Source of the DNA: DAOTXS01 sp034433515
Lineage (GTDB): Bacteria; Chloroflexota; Anaerolineae; UBA4142
Assembly: GCA_034433515.1 (NCBI GenBank)
Contig: DAOUAL010000019.1
Span: forward strand, 1 to 64,000
Length of the DNA: 64,000 nt
Direction of reading: 5' to 3'
A program made the translations under genes and the position numbers. Shown in pieces: positions 35,774-43,987 of the stretch. Within the stretch, counting starts at the first letter, position 1, and every line of letters starts with the position of its first letter. The notes under the pieces are model-generated. The model was not told the DNA's origin, searched no databases, and was given only the letters and a program-made list of their open reading frames with translations.

Positions 35774-35802
35774 AGACAAGTCAGTGTGACTTGTCTTTTT
35801 TG
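35774..35802 (+). terminator. his leader attenuator terminator
   Basis: AGACAAGTCA (35774-35783), loop GTG, TGACTTGTCT (35787-35796), TTTTT. A perfect 10-bp stem between hisL and hisZ. The following 35803-35875 holds a degenerate CGCGAAGAGG / CGCGCCTTTGCG palindrome. Confidence 0.9.
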
Positions 35803-35889
35803 TTACTTGAACCGCGAAGAGGTAAAGGGTGCAAAGAAAAACACTATTTACCTGGGTGTTCTGCGCGCCTTTGCGATGAAAGAGGTTTT

Positions 35890-37071
35890 GTGATTGCTCA
35901 ACCACTCGACAAACAATTGCCGTACGGTGTTGCCGATTTGTTTTTCAACGATGCCGCGCGCAAACGTACCGTTGAACGCACGCTTGCCGAAACGTTCACG
36001 CGTTGGGGTTATTCCGAAATCATTCCGCCGATGTTTGAGTACTATGAATCGCTGGCGGCGGAAGCGGGACCGCAACTGCGCGAAGAAATGTACCGCTTCT
36101 TTGATCGTGATGGACGCACGCTGGCGTTGCGTGCCGATTTTACGATCCCGGTGGCGCGCATCGTTGGCACGAAGCTCTTTGATCGCACAATGCCATTGCG
36201 TTTTTTCTACATCGGCTCGGTGTTTCGCTACGCTGAACCGCAAGCCGGGGTGCGGCGCGAGTTTACCCAAGCCGGCATCGAACTCATCGGTGCGAACACG
36301 GCGGAGGCAGATGCCGAAGCCATTGCGTTGGCGATGACGGCGTTGCATGTGCTTGGCTTGGACGATTTTCGTTTTACCTTGGGCAACGCGGCGTACTTGC
36401 GCGCCACGCTGTGTGATCTTGAATTGAGCGAGGCGGACAATGCCGCACTTCTAGAAGCGATTCGGCGCAAGAGCGCGCCCGCCCTTGCACGCTTACTCGA
36501 TACGTTGAGGATGGATGCCGCGCATCAACGTGCCCTAGCGCAATTCCCAACGTTGTGGGGCGATGTCCAAGTGTTGGATCGTGCGCCCTGTGTGAACGAT
36601 CAAGCGCGTGCGGCGGTCGAACGCTTACGCGAGGTGGTGGCGCGGCTGGCGCAGTTCGAGTTGGCAGATTGGATTACCCTCGACCTTGCCGAAGATCGCG
36701 GGATGGCATACTACACCGGCATTTTGTTCGAAGGGTTTGTCCAAGGGCTGGGCTTTGCTGTGGTGAGTGGTGGACGGTATGATAATCTCATCGCGCATTT
36801 TGGTCCCGCTATTCCCGCGATTGGTTTTGCAATCGGAGTTGAGCGTGTGATGATGGCGCGACGCACGCGCGTCAGTATTGCGCCGGAGGTGATCGCCCAA
36901 GAGTACACGGTTCAAGTTGCAGAGGCGCGCGCGCGTGGTCAAATTGTTGAACTCGATGTTTTGAATCGCGATGAAAATACGTTGCGCGAGTACGCCCGGG
37001 TTCGCGGTGCACGCCAAATTTGGTGGCGCGATGGAAGAGAAGAATTGTTGGACGCGGCCAAGCGCGGATAA
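35890..37071 (+). CDS. hisZ: ATP phosphoribosyltransferase regulatory subunit
   Basis: 393 residues, a class II HisRS catalytic-core paralogue that lacks the tRNA-binding domain. It has LPYGVADLFFNDAARKRTVE, the motif 2-like FFYIGSVFRYAEPQAGVRREFTQ region and the histidine-binding AYYTGILFEGFVQGLG segment. HisZ activates short-form HisG and carries the histidine feedback site, matching the short hisG downstream. GTG 35890 follows AAAGAGG; reading from further upstream would include a repeat. The last residues (LLDAAKRG) lie in an intergenic-type repeat that gives the stop. Confidence 0.93.
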   Translation: MIAQPLDKQLPYGVADLFFNDAARKRTVERTLAETFTRWGYSEIIPPMFEYYESLAAEAGPQLREEMYRFFDRDGRTLALRADFTIPVARIVGTKLFDRTMPLRFFYIGSVFRYAEPQAGVRREFTQAGIELIGANTAEADAEAIALAMTALHVLGLDDFRFTLGNAAYLRATLCDLELSEADNAALLEAIRRKSAPALARLLDTLRMDAAHQRALAQFPTLWGDVQVLDRAPCVNDQARAAVERLREVVARLAQFELADWITLDLAEDRGMAYYTGILFEGFVQGLGFAVVSGGRYDNLIAHFGPAIPAIGFAIGVERVMMARRTRVSIAPEVIAQEYTVQVAEARARGQIVELDVLNRDENTLREYARVRGARQIWWRDGREELLDAAKRG

Positions 37072-37114
37072 ACGCAGAGGGAATATTTTTTCCGCGTTCG
37101 TCGGTGTCCCATTT

Positions 37115-37256
37115 AGTACCTATCCAATGAAATCGTTGCAAAGATTTTTTCATCCCCGAAGGGCACCAAGGTCACGAAGAACTAGAGAAATCTTCGTGTA
37201 CCTTCGTATCCTTCGTGGATCAATGCCGGTGTTGTTCCGGCGCGTCCGAATTAGGA
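37115..37256. repeat. About 142-bp repeat element R150, copy d
   Basis: AGTACCTATCCAATGAAATC ... CATCCCCGAAGGGCACCAAGG ... CCTTCGTATCCTTCGTGGATC ... GCGTCCGAATTAGGA. Inverted relative to copies b and c. The TTAGGA end provides the hisG ribosome-binding site. Confidence 0.82.
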
Positions 37257-37263
37257 TTTTGAA

Positions 37264-37920
37264 ATGTCAAATCTAACCATCGCATTGGCAAAGGGTCGTT
37301 TGCTTGATCCATCCATCAAAGTTCTCGAATCGCTCGGCTATGATCTGCATGCCGCGTGCGCTTCGCGCAAACTCATCCTCGAATCGAAGGGCGCACGATT
37401 TCTGATTGCCAAAGCAAGCGATGTGCCGGTGTATGTCGAGTACGGTGCGGCGGATGTGGGCATCGTGGGACAAGATGCCTTGCGCGAGAGTGGCGTGAAG
37501 GTGTACGAACCGTTGGTGCTGGGTTATGGTGCGTGCCGGCTCGTTGTAGCGGGCAAACCTGAATATCAAACGATGGAATGGAAAACGTTGGCGGGTTTGC
37601 GTGTGGCGACCAAGTATCCACGATGCGCGCAAAAATATTTTGCGGCGCGCGGATTGTCCGCCGAAATCATCGCGCTCTATGGTTCCATCGAACTCGCGCC
37701 GATGGTGGGATTGGCAGATTTAATCGTGGATGTCGTTGACACGGGGCGCACTTTGCGGGAAAATGGTCTCATCGAACTCGACGAGATTTTCAAATCGCAA
37801 GCGGCACTGATTGTCAATCGCGCGAGTCACACGTTGAAAGTGGATGCAATTCGTACTCTGATTGAAAAAATAAATCTCACCGCCGAGAACGCAGAGAGCG
37901 CGGAGAAAAAGAAAAAATAA
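37264..37920 (+). CDS. hisG: ATP phosphoribosyltransferase, short form
   Basis: Catalyses the first step of histidine synthesis, ATP + PRPP to phosphoribosyl-ATP. 218 residues with ALAKGRLLD at the N-terminus, VEYGAADVGIVGQDAL, RVATKYPR and the PRPP-binding DLIVDVVDTGRTLRENGL. The C-terminal regulatory domain of long HisG is absent, so HisZ is required. The final residues NLTAENAESAEKKKK are encoded by a palindromic repeat (37878-37945) and probably are a non-conserved tail. Confidence 0.96.
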   Translation: MSNLTIALAKGRLLDPSIKVLESLGYDLHAACASRKLILESKGARFLIAKASDVPVYVEYGAADVGIVGQDALRESGVKVYEPLVLGYGACRLVVAGKPEYQTMEWKTLAGLRVATKYPRCAQKYFAARGLSAEIIALYGSIELAPMVGLADLIVDVVDTGRTLRENGLIELDEIFKSQAALIVNRASHTLKVDAIRTLIEKINLTAENAESAEKKKK

Positions 37921-37945
37921 AAACCTCTGCGTTCTTCGCGTTCTG
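37878..37945. repeat. Palindromic repeat family P3 forming the hisG 3' end
   Basis: CTCACCGCCGAGAACGCAGA and AACCTCTGCGTTCTTCGCG face each other around AAAAAGAAAAAATAAAA. The hisG stop (37918-37920) lies in the loop. Confidence 0.75.
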
Positions 37946-37959
37946 CAGTAAATCAAGTT

Positions 37960-39315
37960 ATGATTCCAATTATAATCGGCAAGCAAGCTGGACAAGAAAA
38001 AATCTTGCGCAATCGTGGGATGTTGGGTGAACAAGTGTCGCCAGCGTTGTTGGATCGCATCGAAAAAACTTTTGGCGAACGCTTGACGCCGGAGCAAGCC
38101 GTCGCGCGCCTCATCGCGGATGTGCGTGCGCGCGGCGATACCGCGTTACTCGATTGGACGCGCACACTCGATCACGTCCATTTACCAGCCCTTGTGGTTA
38201 CCCAAGACAAAATTGACGCGGCGTATGCCGAGACGCCGGTCGCGGTGCGCGACGCCATCGAATTCGCGGCGGCGCGCATTCGCGCGTTCCACGAAAAACA
38301 AAAACCGAAATCGTGGATTGATTGGCAGAGTGGTAGCGCGTTGGGTCAACGTATCACTCCGTTGTCGCGCGTTGGCATTTATGTCCCGGGGGGTACTGCT
38401 CCCTTGCCCTCGTCGCTGTTAATGTCGGCGATCCCAGCTCAAGTTGCCGGCGTGCGCGAGATTGTGGTTGCATCGCCACCCAAGATTGCACCCGCGATTC
38501 TCGCTGCAGCGAAAATCGCCGGCGTGTCCCGCGTGTATGCGATGGGCGGCGCGCACGCGATTGCCGCGCTCGCGTTTGGTACGGAATCGGTGGCGCGCGT
38601 GGACAAGATTGTGGGCGCGGGCGGATTGTTCACGACGATTGCCAAGCGCCAAGTGTTCGGCGTGGTTGGTATTGACGGCTTGTATGGTCCGACCGAGACG
38701 TTGCTCATCGCTGATGATTCTGCGAATCCCGCATGGTGCGCCGCCGATCTGCTCGCGCAAGCGGAACACGACGAACTGGCGACATCGTTGCTGATTACAA
38801 ATTCGCAATCACTGGCGACCCAGGTTGTTGCCGAAATCGAAAAACAAATTACTTTACTCGCGCGCCGCGACATTATCGCAAAATCGTTGGCGGGGCAGGG
38901 TGCGATTATCGTCGTGGAAAATTTGGATGAGGCAATCGAACTGGGAAATGCGTTTGCGCCGGAGCATCTGTGTTTGCTCGTGCGCGAGCCGTGGAATTGG
39001 GTCGGCAAGGTGGAGAATGCGGGTGGCGTGTTTGTGGGCGAATGGACGAACGAGGCACTGGGCGATTATGTGATTGGTCCGAGTCACGTGATGCCTACGG
39101 CTGGCACGGCGCGCTTTTCCTCGCCGTTGAACGTGAACGATTTTGTGAAAATCACGAGTGTGTTTAGCGTGAGCGCGCGCGAGGCGAACGAGTGGGGCGA
39201 ACGCGCGGCGACGCTGGCGGAAGCGGAAGGGTTGACCGCGCACGCGGCAGCGATTAAGAGACGGATGACCCAAGACGAAAGACAGACGAATGACGAACCT
39301 TCATCATTCAAGTGA
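37960..39315 (+). CDS. hisD: Histidinol dehydrogenase
   Basis: Zn-dependent enzyme that oxidises L-histidinol to histidine in two NAD steps. 451 residues. VGIYVPGGTAPLPSSLLMS, YAMGGAHAIAALAFGTESV, QAEHDELATSLLITNS (His/Glu catalytic and metal residues) and NAFAPEHLCLLV are all intact. The last about 14 residues (TQDERQTNDEPSSFK) derive from a GACGAA-type repeat. It overlaps the GTG before hisC by a few bases. Confidence 0.96.
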   Translation: MIPIIIGKQAGQEKILRNRGMLGEQVSPALLDRIEKTFGERLTPEQAVARLIADVRARGDTALLDWTRTLDHVHLPALVVTQDKIDAAYAETPVAVRDAIEFAAARIRAFHEKQKPKSWIDWQSGSALGQRITPLSRVGIYVPGGTAPLPSSLLMSAIPAQVAGVREIVVASPPKIAPAILAAAKIAGVSRVYAMGGAHAIAALAFGTESVARVDKIVGAGGLFTTIAKRQVFGVVGIDGLYGPTETLLIADDSANPAWCAADLLAQAEHDELATSLLITNSQSLATQVVAEIEKQITLLARRDIIAKSLAGQGAIIVVENLDEAIELGNAFAPEHLCLLVREPWNWVGKVENAGGVFVGEWTNEALGDYVIGPSHVMPTAGTARFSSPLNVNDFVKITSVFSVSAREANEWGERAATLAEAEGLTAHAAAIKRRMTQDERQTNDEPSSFK

Positions 39316-39323
39316 GGTTTTCG

Positions 39324-40445
39324 ATGCAACCATTTGACGCAACGCAACTCCTGCGCCAAGACCTAAACGATTTTCCGCCGTACTCGATGGGGCATACCCC
39401 CTTAGCGGATTTGGGCAAATACATCAAATTGGATTTGAACGAGAACACGTACGGTCCTTCGCCCAAAGCGCTTGCCGCGCTCGCTGCGATGCCGCACTAT
39501 AATCGCTACGTCGGGCAGGAAGAATTGCGCGAAGCAATTGCGCGCTATGTGGGTGTGGAGGTATCGCACATCGTTACAAGCAACGGCGCGGATGAAATGA
39601 TTGACCTTGTCCAACGTATCTTTCTCAATCGCGGCGATGCGATCATTGATTGTCCGCCGTCGTTTGAGATGTACGGCTTTTTTGCGCGCTTGAACGGTGC
39701 CAAGATCGTGAGTGTTCCGAGGCGCGAAGATTTTAGTGTGGATGTGGAGGCGATTGAACAGCAGGTTTCAAGTTTCAAGTTTCAGGTCGCTAACCTGAAA
39801 CCTCAAACCTCAAACCTGAAACCTGAAACATTGAACTTGAAACTCCTTTTCCTCGCCAATCCCAGCAACCCAGACGGCAGTGTATTGTCGCACGCTGATG
39901 TTGAGCGATTGCTCGCATTGCCCATCATGGTCGTCCTGGATGAAGCATACGCCGAGTTTGCCGGCGCAAGTTACGCAACGCGCGTGCCGACCCAAGCGAA
40001 CTTGATTGTTCTGCGAACGTTCAGCAAATGGGCAGGACTCGCGGGCTTGCGCGTGGGCTATTGCATCGCGCCCAGCGTGATTGCGGCGAAAATCGAACAG
40101 TGCAAATCGCCGGAGAATGTAAACGCGGCAGGCAATGTCGCCGCGCGCGCATCGCTTGACGACCTCGATTATTTGATGACGAACGTGCGCCGCATTGTCG
40201 CCGAACGCGAACGAATGGCGGTAGAGTTGGCAAAGCTGGGCTGGCTTCAGCCGTTGCCCAGCCGCGCGAATTTTATTCTGAGCCGAGTGGTTGGACGCAC
40301 CGGCAAAGAGGTGCGCGATGCGCTTGAGGCGCGTGGCATTTTGATTCGCGCGTTTGGTTCGCCGCGCTTGCGCGATTACATTCGCATTGCGATTGGCAAG
40401 CCGGCGGAGAATGACGCGGTGCTGAAGGCATTGCGCGATTTATGA
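39324..40445 (+). CDS. hisC: Histidinol-phosphate aminotransferase with in-frame repeat insertion
   Basis: PLP enzyme converting imidazole-acetol phosphate to histidinol phosphate. 373 residues, about 20 more than usual. Seen: KLDLNENTYGPSPKALAAL, TSNGADEMIDLVQRIFL, LDEAYAEFAG, and the Schiff-base region RTFSKWAGLAGLRVGY. Residues about 147-173 (QVSSFKFQVANLKPQTSN onward to LKPETLNLK) are encoded by a TTTCAAG/CCTGAAAC repeat, between the VEAIEQ helix and the LLFLANPSNPDG strand. The frame is kept. GTGAGG precedes ATG 39324. Confidence 0.95.
   Translation: MQPFDATQLLRQDLNDFPPYSMGHTPLADLGKYIKLDLNENTYGPSPKALAALAAMPHYNRYVGQEELREAIARYVGVEVSHIVTSNGADEMIDLVQRIFLNRGDAIIDCPPSFEMYGFFARLNGAKIVSVPRREDFSVDVEAIEQQVSSFKFQVANLKPQTSNLKPETLNLKLLFLANPSNPDGSVLSHADVERLLALPIMVVLDEAYAEFAGASYATRVPTQANLIVLRTFSKWAGLAGLRVGYCIAPSVIAAKIEQCKSPENVNAAGNVAARASLDDLDYLMTNVRRIVAERERMAVELAKLGWLQPLPSRANFILSRVVGRTGKEVRDALEARGILIRAFGSPRLRDYIRIAIGKPAENDAVLKALRDL
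39763..39845. repeat. TTTCAAG/CCTGAAAC repeat inside hisC
   Basis: Tandem heptamer-like units (GTTTCAAGTTTCAAGTTTCAG, one base trimmed: GTTTCAAGTTTCAAGTTTCA) on the left and ACCTGAAACCTCAAACCTC on the right form a palindrome around CGCTA. All three local codon phases stay open in the hisC frame. Confidence 0.85.
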
Positions 40446-40496
40446 TTTTCGATTGCCGATTTGCGATGGGGTTTTCAATCGAAAATTGGAGAAACT

Positions 40497-41084
40497 ATGA
40501 CTCGTACTGCTACGGTAGAGCGTAAAACCAAAGAGACCGATGTGCGCGTTACGCTGAATCTCGATGGCACAGGCCGCGCAGACATCGCCACGGGTGTGCC
40601 GATGCTCGATCATTTACTTTCGCACGTGGCAATGCATGGCTTGCTCGATTTGGAAATTCGTGCAACGGGCGATTTACAGATTGACGCACATCACACCGTT
40701 GAAGACGTCGCGATTGTGCTGGGTGACGCGCTCAACCGCGCACTCGGCGACAAGCGTGACATTGTGCGAATAGGACACGCCTATGTGCCGATGGACGAAT
40801 CGCTTGTGTTCGTTGCAGTTGATTTGAGCGGGCGCGCGTATGCGATGATCGCGGCAGCGTTTTCTGCGCCGATGCTTGGCGCAATGTCCGTCAGTCTCGT
40901 TGTACATTTTTTTGAAACGCTCGCGACGCACGCCAAGATGAATTTGCACGCGCGCGTACTCTACGGGCGCGACGATCACCACAAAGCCGAGGCGATGTTC
41001 AAAGCGTTCGGTCGCGCGCTGGCGATGGCTGTAGCGGTTGATCCTCGACGCGAAGGGGTCGCTTCTACAAAAGGAATAATTTGA
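40497..41084 (+). CDS. hisB: Imidazoleglycerol-phosphate dehydratase
   Basis: Mn-dependent dehydration of IGP to imidazole-acetol phosphate. 195 residues, single-domain form (no phosphatase). Contains GVPMLDHLLSHVAMHG, DAHHTVEDVAIVLGDAL, VHFFETLATHAKMNLH and GRDDHHKAEAMFKAFGRAL, the repeated His/Glu metal motifs. TTGGAGA precedes ATG 40497. The C-terminus runs into a repeat. Next gene after a 62-base palindrome-containing gap. Confidence 0.97.
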   Translation: MTRTATVERKTKETDVRVTLNLDGTGRADIATGVPMLDHLLSHVAMHGLLDLEIRATGDLQIDAHHTVEDVAIVLGDALNRALGDKRDIVRIGHAYVPMDESLVFVAVDLSGRAYAMIAAAFSAPMLGAMSVSLVVHFFETLATHAKMNLHARVLYGRDDHHKAEAMFKAFGRALAMAVAVDPRREGVASTKGII

Positions 41085-41093
41085 ACCCCAGCG

Positions 41094-41137
41094 GACACAG
41101 GGAACACAGAAAAAATTCTCTGTGCGCTCTATGGTGA
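41094..41137. repeat. Palindromic repeat family P3 between hisB and hisH
   Basis: GCGGACACAGGGAACACAGA and TCTCTGTGCGCTCTATGG form an imperfect palindrome, related to 11893-11955. Confidence 0.65.
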
Positions 41138-41146
41138 AGGGTCTTG

Positions 41147-41791
41147 ATGATAGCCATAATTGATTACGGTATGGGCAATTTGCGGAGTGTGCAAAAAGCG
41201 TTTGAAAAAATCGGCGCGACGGCGCGCATTGTGCCATTTCCACGCGATCTGGCACGCGCGCGTGGCATCGTGTTGCCCGGTGTCGGCGCGTTTGGGCAAG
41301 CGATGAACAACCTGCGTGCGATCGGTTGGGATGTTGCACTGCGCGAATCGGTGACGCGTGGCATGCCCCTCTTGGGTATTTGTCTTGGAATGCAATTGTT
41401 GTTCGAGTTATCGGAAGAGATGGGACAACACGAGGGTCTGGGTATTTTGCCCGGCACGGTCAAGCGATTTCGTGGCGAGGTCAAAGTGCCGCAGATGGGG
41501 TGGAATCAAATTCACATCAGACAACCGAGCGTGTTGTTGCGCGAGGTTGCCGATGGCAGTTACGCTTTCTTTGTTCACTCGTACTATTGCGCGCCCAGCG
41601 ATAAAACGATGGTGTTAGCAACCACAGATTACGGCATCGAGTTTGCGTCGGTCGTTGGGCGCGGCAATGTGTTTGGCGCGCAGTTTCATCCGGAAAAAAG
41701 TCAAAGTGTTGGATTGAAAATGCTTGCCAATTTCGCCGAGTTCATCGAACGGGACACGCAACACATGTTTCGTGCTGCGGGATGCGTATGA
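41147..41791 (+). CDS. hisH: Imidazole glycerol phosphate synthase, glutaminase subunit
   Basis: Class I glutamine amidotransferase that feeds ammonia to HisF. 214 residues. IIDYGMGNLRSVQKA opens the protein; nucleophile Cys79 is in LGICLGMQLLFE, the oxyanion strand is VLPGVGAFG, and the His-Glu pair is in AQFHPEKSQ. ATG 41147 is preferred over TTG 41144. The 12-13 residues after the catalytic core extend to the hisA start, with a 13-base gap. Confidence 0.96.
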   Translation: MIAIIDYGMGNLRSVQKAFEKIGATARIVPFPRDLARARGIVLPGVGAFGQAMNNLRAIGWDVALRESVTRGMPLLGICLGMQLLFELSEEMGQHEGLGILPGTVKRFRGEVKVPQMGWNQIHIRQPSVLLREVADGSYAFFVHSYYCAPSDKTMVLATTDYGIEFASVVGRGNVFGAQFHPEKSQSVGLKMLANFAEFIERDTQHMFRAAGCV

Positions 41792-41804
41792 CGAGCGAAT
41801 CTCG

Positions 41805-42587
41805 ATGATAATTTACCCCGCCATTGATTTGCGTCACGGTCGCGTGGTGCGGTTGAAGCAAGGACGCGCGGACGCGGAAACTCAATACAGTGATGATCCG
41901 GCGCAAGTCGCAGTGCGTTGGCAAAGTGAAGGCGCGCAATGGTTGCACGTCGTCAATCTCGATGGCGCGTTTGGCGATGATTCAACCGCGAATGCACGCG
42001 AATTAGCGCGCATCATTTCAAGTGTTTCGATTCCCGTGCAATTCGGCGGCGGCTTGCGCGACCTCGCGCGTATTGAAGCGGCATTGGCGCTGGGTGTCGC
42101 GCGCGTTGTGCTTGGCACGGCGGCAATCGAAAATCCGCAACTCGTCTCCGATGCCATCGCGCGCTGGGGCGCGGAGCGCATCGTCGTCGGCATTGATGCG
42201 CGCGAGGGAAGGGTGGCAACGCGCGGCTGGGTTGCCCAATCAAATGTGAGCGCCATCGAATTGGCAAAGCAAATGCGCGCGCGCGGGGTTGAGCGAATCG
42301 TTTACACCGACATTGTACGGGATGGAATGTTGCAAGGTGTTGATGCAAACGCCATCGCCGAACTGGGGCGCGCGGCGAAGGTGCGCGTGATTGCGTCGGG
42401 TGGCGTGGCAAGCGTGGAGGATGTAGATGCGCTGCGCGCTTATCGCGAGGTGGAGGGAGTGATTATTGGGCAAGCGTTGTATAACGGAAACATTTCTCTG
42501 AAAAAAGTGTTGAGTATTCAGTGTGCAGAAGTCAGAATTCAGAATTCAGTATGCAGAATTCAGAATTCAGGAAAGGAAGAGAAATGA
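41805..42587 (+). CDS. hisA: ProFAR isomerase
   Basis: (beta-alpha)8 barrel catalysing the Amadori rearrangement of 5'-ProFAR to PRFAR. Catalytic Asp in IYPAIDLRHGRVVRLKQG, Asp in VVGIDAREGRVATRGW and the phosphate loops VQFGGGLRD and VIASGGVAS are intact. 260 residues, about 20 more than typical: the tail after LYNGNISLKKVL (SIQCAEVRIQNSVCRIQN...) is encoded by CAGAATTCAG repeats. The stop overlaps the next ATG (ATGA). Confidence 0.95.
   Translation: MIIYPAIDLRHGRVVRLKQGRADAETQYSDDPAQVAVRWQSEGAQWLHVVNLDGAFGDDSTANARELARIISSVSIPVQFGGGLRDLARIEAALALGVARVVLGTAAIENPQLVSDAIARWGAERIVVGIDAREGRVATRGWVAQSNVSAIELAKQMRARGVERIVYTDIVRDGMLQGVDANAIAELGRAAKVRVIASGGVASVEDVDALRAYREVEGVIIGQALYNGNISLKKVLSIQCAEVRIQNSVCRIQNSGKEEK
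42509..42582. repeat. CAGAATTCAG repeat forming the hisA tail
   Basis: At least four CAGAATTCAG or near-identical units between 42531 and 42570, starting with GTGTTGAGTATTCAGTGTGC, and continuing to the GGAAAGGAAG ribosome-binding site of the next gene. Also explains the end of the four-helix gene (ACACCGAACACTAAACACTG). Confidence 0.8.
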
Positions 42588-43021
42588 GTAATGTGTACGC
42601 AACGAGTTATCGTGATTTGATTGTGTACCAAAAAGCGCGTGTGCTGCAGCGAGAGATTTTCTCGATCTCGAAAAAATTTCCCCGCGAAGAAACATATGCT
42701 CTGACCGATCAGATTCGGCGATCAGCGCGTTCTATCAGCGCGAACTTGGCTGAAGCGTGGGCAAAGCGAAGGTATCCAGCGCATTTCCTGAGCAAGTTGA
42801 CGGATGCGGAAGGCGAATTGTTCGAGACGCATCACTGGATTGAGACAGCCTTGGACTGTGAATACATTGATGCTCAGACTGCACAGCATTTGGTTGCACA
42901 ATGCCAAGAAATCGGTCGTATGTTGGGAAGCATGATGAGCAAAGCAGAATTATTTTCTGGCGATGAATACAAGCGAGCACGTGAATCAGCGGCAGAATAT
43001 TTTGTAAACACCGAACACTAA
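42584..43021 (+). CDS. Four-helix-bundle protein (23S rRNA intervening-sequence family)
   Basis: 145 residues of the S23/TIGR02436 family: YRDLIVYQKARVLQREIFSI, then EETYALTDQIRRSARSISANLAEAW and AEGELFETHHWIETALDCEYID. Members occur inside 23S rRNA intervening sequences or as stand-alone genes in repeat-rich DNA; their function is unknown. Here it is inserted between hisA and hisF, starts on the hisA stop (ATGA), and is flanked by repeats on both sides, so it looks like a passenger rather than a his enzyme. GGAAAGGAAG precedes ATG 42584. Confidence 0.9.
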   Translation: MSNVYATSYRDLIVYQKARVLQREIFSISKKFPREETYALTDQIRRSARSISANLAEAWAKRRYPAHFLSKLTDAEGELFETHHWIETALDCEYIDAQTAQHLVAQCQEIGRMLGSMMSKAELFSGDEYKRARESAAEYFVNTEH

Positions 43022-43046
43022 ACACTGACTACTGGATGTTGAACTC

Positions 43047-43814
43047 GTGTTAGCCAAACGCATTATTCCTTGCCTTGATGTGAAAGACGGACGCGTCGTC
43101 AAAGGCGTAAATTTTGTACAACTGCGCGATGCGGGCGATCCGGTGGAACACGCCCAAGCGTACGATATGGCGGGCGCGGATGAGTTGGTATTTCTCGACA
43201 TTACGGCATCGTACGAACAGCGCGACATTTTGCTCGATGTGGTGCGCGCGGTGGCGGATCAAGTATTCGTTCCCTTTGCAGTTGGTGGCGGCGTGCGCAC
43301 CATCGAAGATTTTCGCGGCATCTTGTTGGCAGGGGCAGACAAGGTCGCGGTGAATACGGCGGCGGTGGAAAATCCAACGGTCATCACGGAAGCGGCGGAG
43401 AAATTTGGATCGCAATGTGTGGTGGTGGCGATTGACGCAAAACGACGAACGCTGGAAAAGGCACGACGCTGGGAGGTTTACACTCATGGCGGACGCACAC
43501 CAACCGGCAAAGACGTGCTCGAATGGGCGCGTGAAGTTGAACGATTGGGTGCAGGCGAAATTTTGTTGACGAGTATGGATCGCGACGGAACGAAAGACGG
43601 CTATGACCTTGAATTGACGCGCGCCGTGGCGGACGCCGTTTCGATGCCGGTGATTGCCTCCGGCGGCGCGGGGCGTGTGGAACATTTCGCAGAAGCCATT
43701 CTCGACGGACATGCGAGTGCGGTGCTTGCGGCAAGTTTGTTTCACTTTGGTGAGTTGACAATCGCGCAGGTGAAGGAATATTTAGCGAGTCGCGGGATCG
43801 TGGTTCGGAAATAG
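43047..43814 (+). CDS. hisF: Imidazole glycerol phosphate synthase, cyclase subunit
   Basis: TIM-barrel cyclase that uses ammonia from HisH to make IGP and AICAR. 255 residues, normal. Catalytic Asp in RIIPCLDVKDGRVVKGVNF and Asp in LLTSMDRDGTKDGYD; phosphate loops VGGGVRTIED and VIASGGAGRVEHF. GTG 43047 is the start. Separated from hisH by hisA and the four-helix gene. Confidence 0.97.
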   Translation: MLAKRIIPCLDVKDGRVVKGVNFVQLRDAGDPVEHAQAYDMAGADELVFLDITASYEQRDILLDVVRAVADQVFVPFAVGGGVRTIEDFRGILLAGADKVAVNTAAVENPTVITEAAEKFGSQCVVVAIDAKRRTLEKARRWEVYTHGGRTPTGKDVLEWAREVERLGAGEILLTSMDRDGTKDGYDLELTRAVADAVSMPVIASGGAGRVEHFAEAILDGHASAVLAASLFHFGELTIAQVKEYLASRGIVVRK

Positions 43815-43825
43815 TTAAACCGTAA

Positions 43826-43905
43826 TTACTCACCGCAGAGGCACAGAGAACGCAGCGTTTCATTTTTTTCTCCGCGCACTCGGCGTCTCTGCGGTAATTT
43901 GAGAA
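43826..43905. repeat. Palindromic repeat family P3 after hisF
   Basis: ACCGCAGAG (43832-43840) and CTCTGCGGT (43887-43895) with ACAGAGAACGCAG inside. The following 43922-43980 holds a related AACCGCAAAGAACGCC element. No gene in 43815-43987. Confidence 0.78.
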
Positions 43906-43987
43906 TGGCTGAGCAGTTACGTTAAACCGCAAAGAACGCCAAGAGAAAAATAAATCTTTGCCCTGGGCGTCTTTAAAAGAGGTCTTT

